NCBI GenBank assembly: GCA_009781525.1
Contig: WQXZ01000043.1
Coordinates: 1 to 11,009, forward strand
Length of the DNA stretch: 11,009 nucleotides
Direction: 5' to 3'
Source of the DNA: Coriobacteriia bacterium
GTDB lineage: Bacteria; Actinomycetota; Coriobacteriia; Coriobacteriales; UBA8131
The position numbers and the translations under genes are program-made. The notes under the pieces were generated by a model that was not told the DNA's origin, ran no database searches, and was given only the letters and a program-made list of their open reading frames with translations. Shown one piece after another: positions 5,927-11,009 of this stretch (positions are counted from its first letter, which is position 1; the number at the start of each line of letters is the position of its first letter).

Positions 5927-6115
5927 ATTGGATGTTAATGCAAAAAATCTGACTTCAAAGAAGTGCTGGTGAAAACTGCTTTGCAGGGAAACTCACAGAT
6001 AGCGTATTGCACAGTTGTAGGCAGCGGGGTTTGACTGATAGAATGTACTGCTGATAGAGGGATCAGTTGGCACCAGTAAACACACACAATAGGATAGCTA
6101 TAAAAGGGGTAAACA

Positions 6116-6261
6116 ATGAAAATGAAAAAAAGAGAGTTATACACTTGGCTATAGCAATTGTTTTTGCTTTCGGTACGATTCCAGTTACGGCGTTTGCACT
6201 TTCATATGAAAGAACCAATAGCTCAGCCTGTTGTTTATTTCTGTCTCACAAATCTAGCTAA
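6116..6261 (+). pseudogene. Signal-peptide ORF broken by a frameshift in an A7 run
   Basis: AGGGG eight bases upstream supports the ATG at 6116, which reads MKMKKRELYTWL then stops. In the -1 frame the same DNA continues RVIHLAIAIVFAFGTIPVTA and FALSYE, a textbook Sec signal with a basic start, hydrophobic core and an AFA-type cleavage site, ending at TAA 6259-6261. Adding one A to the run of seven, or a -1 slip on it, joins the two into a ~48-residue product. The mature part is only ~15-20 residues. It ends 25 bases before the lipoprotein start, so it may be a decayed upstream gene, a slippage-controlled leader peptide or a sequencing error. No family is recognised. Confidence 0.45.
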
Positions 6262-6286
6262 CTATAGGGGCTCAAACGAGTTATAT

Positions 6287-7372
6287 ATGAATAGTAATAA
6301 AGCACGAAGACTGATCAGCTCTATGCTTGCAGTTGCTGTTTCAATACAGATTAGTGGATGCATTAACAATTCTACTTCGACGAACTTACCGAGCGCGCAG
6401 GAGTTGCCTGCTGGTCACATCAAAGCTGGAGATAGTTTTCATGGATATGTGACCTTAAGTGGCGGTTGGGAGGTTTATATTGACCCCAGATATGTTTCGG
6501 AATGCGGAGAGAATCATTGTTTAGGCTCTGAGAACCAGAATGAAAATGTGTACCGTCCGGAAGGGTTAACATACTCTTTACCGAATGAAACAGCTGTAAT
6601 CAATATCAAAGTGTTCACAGTTTCAAGTATTGAAGAAGAACTCTACTCTCAACGTCAGGTTCAAAGGATAATCAAAAGCAGTAGCTCTCCAGATTTACTT
6701 ACTGAATGGGAAGAGAGAGTAATAGAGCTAGAAGATAGTCAAATCTTTCCTGTCTATCGTTTTAGCTGCAGCACACATGTCACAGACACATATTTGGCGA
6801 TAAAAGGAACATATTATTCCTATGTTGTGCTTTATTCAACAACGTACTTATTCGTTGGTTTTGACAAGCTTGCACGGAGAATATCAGTATGTGCACAGAC
6901 AGAGACTCTACTTGCGCAGACAACAGCTATCATTGAGGAAACGTATACGTTTGATTGTCTTCCATCTGGTCAATCAATAATCAATATCAGCAGGTCTGAG
7001 AAGACCGTTCTTGTAGACCTTTTTGATGTGAAGGTCACTCTGCTTGGGTACTATGAAACCGACGAGCACGATACTCTTATTTCATTGCTATTTGAGAATA
7101 ACAGGAAGAACGATATTATCATCCATGGGAGTGAACTTCGGGTTAACGGTATCCCATTACCATCTGAAAGCTTTAACAGGTTTTGGCTGATCCCAGCTGG
7201 TGATGGCTTAATCTGGCGCTGCTACCTAGGCTCAGATCTATCAACATGCAAGGTCGATTATGCCAGTGATATCGGGTTTTCATTTCATGTATATGAGTCA
7301 AACAGTGGTCAGCTTGATGCTTTGTTACTCATAGTAGAAACGCACGACTTGACACTCAATCAAATAAGGTGA
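6287..7372 (+). CDS. Secreted lipoprotein of unknown function
   Basis: From the ATG at 6287 the 361-residue product starts with a short basic region (MNSNKARR), a hydrophobic stretch and the lipobox I-S-G-C at residues 22-25, so it should be lipidated at Cys25 and held outside the membrane. The frame stays open upstream to 6158, but that extension would bury the lipobox, so the later start is preferred despite a weak ribosome site. Residues ~45-210 are a beta-rich domain with Cys pairs (SECGENHCLG). Residues ~245-355 (DLFDVKVTLLGYYETDEHDT, then LISLLFENNRKNDIII) resemble the Ig-like C-terminal module of many Gram-positive lipoproteins, a strand rule 'v.vtl.g...d....i.l.leN.s.k.i'. No enzymatic motif is visible. 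It is AT-richer than murA. Confidence 0.75.
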   Translation: MNSNKARRLISSMLAVAVSIQISGCINNSTSTNLPSAQELPAGHIKAGDSFHGYVTLSGGWEVYIDPRYVSECGENHCLGSENQNENVYRPEGLTYSLPNETAVINIKVFTVSSIEEELYSQRQVQRIIKSSSSPDLLTEWEERVIELEDSQIFPVYRFSCSTHVTDTYLAIKGTYYSYVVLYSTTYLFVGFDKLARRISVCAQTETLLAQTTAIIEETYTFDCLPSGQSIINISRSEKTVLVDLFDVKVTLLGYYETDEHDTLISLLFENNRKNDIIIHGSELRVNGIPLPSESFNRFWLIPAGDGLIWRCYLGSDLSTCKVDYASDIGFSFHVYESNSGQLDALLLIVETHDLTLNQIR

Positions 7373-7752
7373 GATTGGTATTTCGGAAGCTGAAGCTGAC
7401 CTACCCGTGGAGTTTGCATGGTAGGTCTCTGGTCTGTTCTCTCTATTGGCCAATGCCATAAGAGCATCTTTAGAAGGTCACGTTTGTAATAAATGATCCA
7501 CACGCCTAATAGGTGGAGCTTACAACTAAATATTAACCAACCCACCTCCACATCATTTTGTGCAATAGGGAGTTTTGTTGTTGGACACTACCATTCAGTT
7601 ATTGAAAAAAATGTCGAGTAAACAGCCATATAACAAGCCCTACGGGCAGTTTGACTTTGCAGTAGAATGATAAAAAACGTAGTGAGGTAACTTATGGTTG
7701 TGGTAATCAAACAAGTTGAGCATACCGACAGTCAGCATAAGGAGACGCTTCA
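7373..7752. other. Intergenic stretch between lipoprotein and LCP gene
   Basis: An 8-bp inverted repeat (GACCTACC 7398-7405, GGTAGGTC 7420-7427) just after the lipoprotein stop could act as a weak terminator, without a true T-run. A perfect palindrome ATTGGCCAAT is at 7445-7454. The right part holds a possible ~30-codon ORF. A 22-bp segment at 7621-7642 matches 20 of 22 bases at 5753-5774. The LCP ribosome site GGAG is at 7741-7744; I see no convincing promoter. Confidence 0.45.
7578..7670 (+). CDS. Possible small protein, 30 residues, TTG start
   Basis: AGGGAG (7567-7572) lies five to eight bases before TTG codons at 7578 and 7581. The frame reads LDTTIQLLKKMSSKQPYNKP and ends YGQFDFAVE before TGA at 7668-7670. 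Composition is protein-like and the ribosome site is good, but the length is minimal and there is no recognised family. ATG at 7611 would give only 19 residues. It could be a leader peptide for the LCP gene or a chance frame. Confidence 0.28.
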   Translation: MLDTTIQLLKKMSSKQPYNKPYGQFDFAVE

Positions 7753-9321
7753 ATGACTTCGCCAGCGAAGGCAAGAAACACAGCAAGTAATAAAGGCAGA
7801 AACAGCCGAAGCAGCAGCAACCAGAAAAAGCCCGTACAGCTTAATTTAGTATCAGCTCGCTCAGGAGCATTCAATGATGCTTCGTCACTTTCACGTGACC
7901 TGTCTGCAGGTGGCTACGCTAAAACCAGAGCAACCAGGCGTCGTAACAAGATTCTGACAGCAACAATAAGCATTGTGCTGGTAGCTGCAATGCTCTCGAC
8001 AGGAACCGCGTTGGCAGTCTATTTCATGATCATAAAACCAAAAATCGATGAGAACATCCGCACGAATTACCAAGGTGTTGTAGTTGACTTCAACAGCCAG
8101 GCTTTCGAAGGCATTTTTACTCCGCCAAAAGAACCGGGGGAGCCGTTCTTTATGCTTTTAATCGGCCTCGACGATGTTGATAATGGCGAAATGCCACGCT
8201 CTGACACCTTGATACTTTGCTACGTTGACCCAAGTTTAAAAAAGGTCGCGATGATATCAGTTCCCCGTGATATGCGAGTCTATATCGAAGGCTGGGGAAT
8301 GAGCAAAATAAATGCTGCATATGCCTGGGGTGAGGTAGACCATGTCAACTACCTGAATGGGTATCGCAGAGAGGACATGAACGGAACAGCGCTTTGCACC
8401 AGCACGGTAGCAGCGTTTGCTGGAGTAGATATAGCATATACTGTTGAGATTCATTTCGGTGGCTTGATCGAATTAGTAGACAGCCTTGGTGGGGTCACAG
8501 TTGATGTACCTATGGCAATCAACGACCCTGAAGCAGGTCATGAGCGCTTGTCCCCAGGATTGCAGGTATTGAACGGAGAGCAAGCCCTGACATTTTGCCG
8601 GTCAAGAATGTTCGTGATCGGTGACTATCAGCGACAAGCTAACCAACGAACATTCCTGCAGGCTCTGGCTAAACAGATACTGTCCGGATCACCCACCGAG
8701 ATAGCGCATGCTGTCGAGCTTATCACACAGAAAATCCATTCCAACATGACCACCAGCCAAATCATAGACCTGGCTCTGGCTTTCCGGGGTATCAAAGAGT
8801 CTGACATCGTAACCTATACAGTGCCCTCATATCCCGGAGCAATCGACGAGATCTCATATATGTTTCACTACGAAACCAAATGGCGCAATCTGATCAGTTC
8901 CGTGGCAGCCGGCGAGTTCCCAGACCCAATGGACTTCGATCTGACTATCGACATCCTTGGCGTTGCTCCGAAGGTCAGCCAACCTGAAGGACCCACGCAG
9001 GTCAACCAGGGCATCCTGTCATTTGAACAGTGCTCCGCGTTCACTGTTGAAGTCCGCAACGGCTGGGGAATCAAAGGTGCCGCTCGTGATGTCTCCGACT
9101 CTTTGGCTTTAGCTGGATACCAATACGGTGGAATCTCTAATACCAACTCCTTTTCGTACCGAGAGACGCTGATAATCTACGACCAGGAAGCCGATCGGCC
9201 TGCAGCTGAAGACATTGCCATGCGGCTTGGATACGGGCGCATAATACCTTCGCTTGGCAGGTATACATTCGATGGAAATGTGTTGGTAATAGTCGGCGAG
9301 GATTTCCCCTACCGACACTGA
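7753..9321 (+). CDS. LytR-CpsA-Psr (LCP) family glycopolymer ligase with LytR_C domain
   Basis: Membrane-bound transferase of a family that attaches teichoic acids, capsule or other glycopolymers from undecaprenyl-phosphate carriers to peptidoglycan. Residues 1-66 are a basic, Ser/Asn-rich cytoplasmic tail; one membrane helix spans ~67-94; the catalytic domain outside covers ~130-390. Signature residues are visible: MLLIGLDD (134-141), RSDTLIL (149-155), SVPRDMRV (169-176), KINAAYAWG (185-193), FCRSR (281-285) and DYQRQANQR (291-299), supplying the Arg/Asp set that holds the pyrophosphate lipid. Residues ~430-520 (VEVRNGWGIKGAARDVSDSL) form a LytR_C domain, common in actinobacterial LCPs. GGAG eight bases before the ATG supports the start. 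Its polymer cannot be told from context. Confidence 0.95.
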   Translation: MTSPAKARNTASNKGRNSRSSSNQKKPVQLNLVSARSGAFNDASSLSRDLSAGGYAKTRATRRRNKILTATISIVLVAAMLSTGTALAVYFMIIKPKIDENIRTNYQGVVVDFNSQAFEGIFTPPKEPGEPFFMLLIGLDDVDNGEMPRSDTLILCYVDPSLKKVAMISVPRDMRVYIEGWGMSKINAAYAWGEVDHVNYLNGYRREDMNGTALCTSTVAAFAGVDIAYTVEIHFGGLIELVDSLGGVTVDVPMAINDPEAGHERLSPGLQVLNGEQALTFCRSRMFVIGDYQRQANQRTFLQALAKQILSGSPTEIAHAVELITQKIHSNMTTSQIIDLALAFRGIKESDIVTYTVPSYPGAIDEISYMFHYETKWRNLISSVAAGEFPDPMDFDLTIDILGVAPKVSQPEGPTQVNQGILSFEQCSAFTVEVRNGWGIKGAARDVSDSLALAGYQYGGISNTNSFSYRETLIIYDQEADRPAAEDIAMRLGYGRIIPSLGRYTFDGNVLVIVGEDFPYRH

Positions 9322-9337
9322 CACAATCGTAACCGCC

Positions 9338-10234
9338 TCACCCAATCGAAGTGTTCATCGACCCCATCCGATACCCATCGGGATCAAAACTCACCTGTGC
9401 AAAACCAAAACCCCGCAAGGTAGAGACAACACCACTCCTGATACTGCTGTCAGTCAGCAACTGAAGCCCTGCCTGATCGCACTCGATTCGCGCCGCCAGC
9501 AAGCCGAAAACAGCCGCACAATCATCCTGCGCATTCTTTATCAGCTGCTCCAAAACCAGATCCAGCTCCTCGTTCCCACTGCTCCCGACCCGACTGACCC
9601 GCACACGCACCTGGCTGAATCCCAGGTCATGCAGATACCCCTCCGAGCGCTCAACCAGACGCAGCAGGGCAGGCGAGATCTTATCCCCAAACGCAAAGCG
9701 CGTTGCCAGACAGGCCTGAGCCGGCTGGTCGGCGCATTCCAGCATCAGCTCCCGAGCCAGGCGGCGGATGTCTGCCTTATCCAGTCCCGCCTCAAGCAGC
9801 GGACTGCGAACCCCCGTCTCCATAACCGCCTGCCGCCCAGGCCGATAGTCAGCCAGATCATCCAGATTCGATCCTTCAATAACTGTGGATAAATTCTTGT
9901 TTTGCGCGATGCTTTGTAACTGCTCCAGCATCGACTTCTTGCAGCGATAGCAGCGGTCAGGAGGATTATCAGCGAAGCTGTCGATGGCAAAGACGCTATG
10001 GTCGATGATCGTCAGCGGAATACCGCGCTTTTCGCAGAAAGATCTGGCCTGCTCCAGCTCACGTTCAGTGAAGACCTCCGAGGCAGCACAGACTGCATGG
10101 CAGCGCGAGGGACCGAGGGTAGAGAATGCAATTTCTAAGAGTAGGCTTGAGTCGACTCCACCGCTGAAGGCAACTAAAACACTACCGAGTTCTTCAAGAA
10201 TCTGCTGAACTTTATATTTTTTTGCATCGGTCAT
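9338..10234 (-). CDS. larE: ATP-dependent sacrificial sulfur transferase LarE
   Basis: PP-loop enzyme that adds sulfur to the carboxylates of the nickel-pincer (NPN) cofactor precursor, used by lactate racemase and LarA-like epimerases, after LarB and before LarC. Counting from the ATG at 10234: SGGVDSS (24-30) is the ATP pyrophosphate loop; RCYRCK (94-99) is the family's central pair; QPAQACLATRF (170-180) carries the Cys175 matching the sacrificial Cys176 of Lactobacillus LarE. The frame is open with ATGs at 10285, 10267 and 10249, but MTDAKKYKVQQILEELG aligns with the usual N-terminus, and a TATAAT overlaps the 10285 ATG. About 25 extra residues (SSGNEELDLVLEQLIKNAQ) lie before the ARIE segment. 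larB, larC and larA are not in the window. It converges with the LCP gene, 16 bp apart. Confidence 0.92.
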   Translation of the reverse strand: MTDAKKYKVQQILEELGSVLVAFSGGVDSSLLLEIAFSTLGPSRCHAVCAASEVFTERELEQARSFCEKRGIPLTIIDHSVFAIDSFADNPPDRCYRCKKSMLEQLQSIAQNKNLSTVIEGSNLDDLADYRPGRQAVMETGVRSPLLEAGLDKADIRRLARELMLECADQPAQACLATRFAFGDKISPALLRLVERSEGYLHDLGFSQVRVRVSRVGSSGNEELDLVLEQLIKNAQDDCAAVFGLLAARIECDQAGLQLLTDSSIRSGVVSTLRGFGFAQVSFDPDGYRMGSMNTSIG

Positions 10235-10283
10235 CGTCGTACCATTCATCCGGGTGAGTGCCAACATATCATCAGGCAAAACC

Positions 10284-10289
10284 ATTATA
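10284..10289 (-). promoter_or_regulatory. Consensus -10 box upstream of larE
   Basis: TATAAT on the - strand overlaps the ATG at 10285, so transcription would start near 10277, inside the extended frame. That argues for one of the internal ATGs as the real larE start. No clear -35 hexamer is seen 16-18 bp upstream. Confidence 0.35.
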
Positions 10290-10450
10290 ACTGCTCGAAG
10301 TCTGCTGGTTGTTAATGCTTGGTTTGCAGGTAAACTAAAATAAATCAGGTTTATCAGACTAAATCATGAGACACTTTGGTATGATGCTCAAGCAGGTTCA
10401 AAAGTACTCAAAAACTGCTCAGAATAATTTAGTTTTTCTTTGAATCTCGC

Positions 10451-10479
10451 TTGTGTAAGCAGAGCTTTTGAAGTATATT
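10451..10479 (+). promoter_or_regulatory. Upstream rRNA promoter (P1 candidate)
   Basis: TTGTGT (10451-10456), 17-bp spacer, TATATT (10474-10479). It lies 105 bp upstream of a stronger promoter in the same direction, the tandem layout common for rRNA operons. Confidence 0.45.
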
Positions 10480-10555
10480 GTTTACCCTTCGTTTTGTGCG
10501 AAGTTGTCCTGACAGACATCGTGAAAACTTTTTCGAAAATTGTTGAGGATTAGCC

Positions 10556-10584
10556 TTGACAAGCACTCTCTGGATGGTTAGTAT
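10556..10584 (+). promoter_or_regulatory. Main rRNA operon promoter (P2)
   Basis: Perfect -35 TTGACA (10556-10561), 17-bp spacer, TAGTAT (10579-10584). The A/T-rich stretch 10525-10552 (AAAACTTTTTCGAAAATTG) just upstream could act as an UP element. Transcription would start near 10591, giving a leader of about 295 nt before mature 16S. Confidence 0.75.
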
Positions 10585-10675
10585 ACCTCCTCGCGTCTTC
10601 TGCGCCCAACATATGGAAACAGAGGCTCGTAAAGAGAAACGGGAGAGCGGCAAACACTTTCCCGAGGTAAGTACA

Positions 10676-10688
10676 GCACCTTGAAAAC
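10676..10688 (+). promoter_or_regulatory. boxA-like antitermination segment
   Basis: GCACCTTGAAAAC, continuing CTGGATA, resembles the CTTTGAAAACTG segment of Gram-positive rRNA leaders that carries boxA for Nus-factor antitermination. The match is partial and from memory of the pattern. It lies ~85 nt into the predicted transcript. Confidence 0.4.
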
Positions 10689-10713
10689 TGGATACTGAGA
10701 TGACAAATTCGCG

Positions 10714-10752
10714 TTATTCGAGACTTCTACCCCGTCGGGGGATCTCGAATAA
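10714..10752 (+). other. Leader hairpin, 10-bp stem with inner GC helix
   Basis: TTATTCGAGA (10714-10723) pairs exactly with TCTCGAATAA (10743-10752), enclosing a smaller CCCC/GGGG helix. It may be a folding or RNase processing element of pre-16S rRNA. Confidence 0.6.
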
Positions 10753-10756
10753 ACAA

Positions 10757-10775
10757 GGGGCAGTTTAACTGCTCC
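10757..10775 (+). other. Leader hairpin, 7-bp stem
   Basis: GGGGCAG and CTGCTCC pair with one G-U, around loop TTTAA, directly after the larger leader hairpin. Role as for other pre-rRNA leader structure; unproven. Confidence 0.45.
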
Positions 10776-10861
10776 TATAGCCAAGTGAAACTTCAGCTTG
10801 ATAGTGCGATCAAAAACAGATAACGGCTATCAGGCACAACCAGACAGACTTTTTGTTTGAT

Positions 10862-10885
10862 ACAGCTTAATGCAAGCTGTTTTTT
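10862..10885 (+). terminator. Terminator-shaped hairpin abutting 16S
   Basis: ACAGCTT (10862-10868) pairs with AAGCTGT (10874-10880) around AATGC, and six T follow (10880-10885). The shape is that of an intrinsic terminator, yet it lies inside the rRNA operon and ends at about the first base of mature 16S. It may instead mark the 5' processing site, or be a checkpoint overcome by antitermination. Confidence 0.5.

Positions 10886-11009
<124 letters not shown>

Larger units (their letters stand above)
5686..6115. other. Low-GC stretch between murA and the signal-peptide remnant
   Basis: No robust gene, terminator or RNA family is recognised. It contains a possible 42-codon - strand ORF (5758-5886), a consensus TATAAT at 5892-5897 (+) without a good -35, an inverted repeat around it (5882-5888 with 5906-5912) and the palindrome AATAGTACTATT (5915-5926). 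The segment 5950-6060 has short broken frames in more than one phase and may be a decayed gene; it gave no recognisable product. Confidence 0.45.
10286..10885. other. Intergenic and rRNA leader stretch before 16S
   Basis: No coding sequence is supported. 10286-10450 holds no recognised feature apart from the upstream side of larE. From 10451 on come two promoters, a boxA-like segment and three hairpins before the mature 16S end, so most of the right half is transcribed leader of an rRNA operon. Confidence 0.7.

Noticed and set aside
5985..6055. Riboswitch, possibly c-di-GMP-I: TATTGCAC then GTAGGCAGCGGGGTT resembles the 3' half of that aptamer
   Set aside because: The conserved 5' part (GACGCAAAGC-type segment) is missing and the GG-AGCGGGG part does not close a matching hairpin, so likely chance similarity.
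7398..7427. Firm terminator call after the lipoprotein gene
   Set aside because: The stem is 8 bp with a 14-nt loop and no T-run; kept only as a mention in the intergenic entry.

Overview
The right edge of the window is the first ~124 nt of a 16S rRNA gene. Its variable-region-1 text (GGCGTGCTTAACACATGC, then AACGATTAAAG and TATAAAGTGGCGAACGGG) resembles Actinomycetota of the class Coriobacteriia. The rest agrees with a Gram-positive cell: a wall-sorting-type protein tail, a single-pass LytR-CpsA-Psr enzyme, a lipoprotein with a clear lipobox, and MurA. The class-level assignment is an inference from remembered 16S signatures, not from a search.

Layout from left to right. (1) The 3' part of a surface leucine-rich-repeat protein on +, ending in an atypical sortase-like signal. 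(2) A strong shared terminator hairpin. (3) On -, a MarR-family repressor with an arginine/glycine-rich tail, and its promoter carrying two copies of a GTCAGGTACCTGAC-type operator. (4) A gene-poor stretch with a 16-bp-arm inverted repeat and a 180-bp element bounded by perfect 40-bp inverted repeats. (5) On -, a UroD-fold methyltransferase-like protein. (6) A 750-bp, C-rich, gene-free stretch holding a second ~183-bp element with perfect 48-bp inverted repeats. (7) murA on +, apparently with almost no 5' leader. (8) A low-GC stretch with a possible small - strand ORF, a frame-broken signal-peptide ORF and a lipoprotein of unknown role. (9) A short possible ORF and an LCP glycopolymer ligase on +. 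(10) larE on -, convergent with the LCP gene. (11) A rRNA leader with two tandem promoters, a boxA-like segment, several hairpins and the start of 16S.

The genes do not form one operon; most are single units with their own start signals. The shared theme is the cell envelope: MurA makes peptidoglycan precursor, the LCP protein attaches glycopolymers to peptidoglycan, and the LRR protein and lipoprotein are displayed at the surface. The MarR regulator most likely controls itself, since both operators lie on its own promoter and no divergent gene follows. LarE and the UroD-like protein point to anaerobic cofactor or one-carbon chemistry, but their partners are not in the window.

The least ordinary features are the two long perfect inverted-repeat elements on either side of the UroD-like gene (similar size, shared AGTTCGTGG core, both next to C-rich DNA), the RGG-type tail on the MarR protein, and a terminator-shaped hairpin ending almost exactly at the 16S 5' end. 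I see no CRISPR array, transposase, phage gene, tRNA or obvious defence system.
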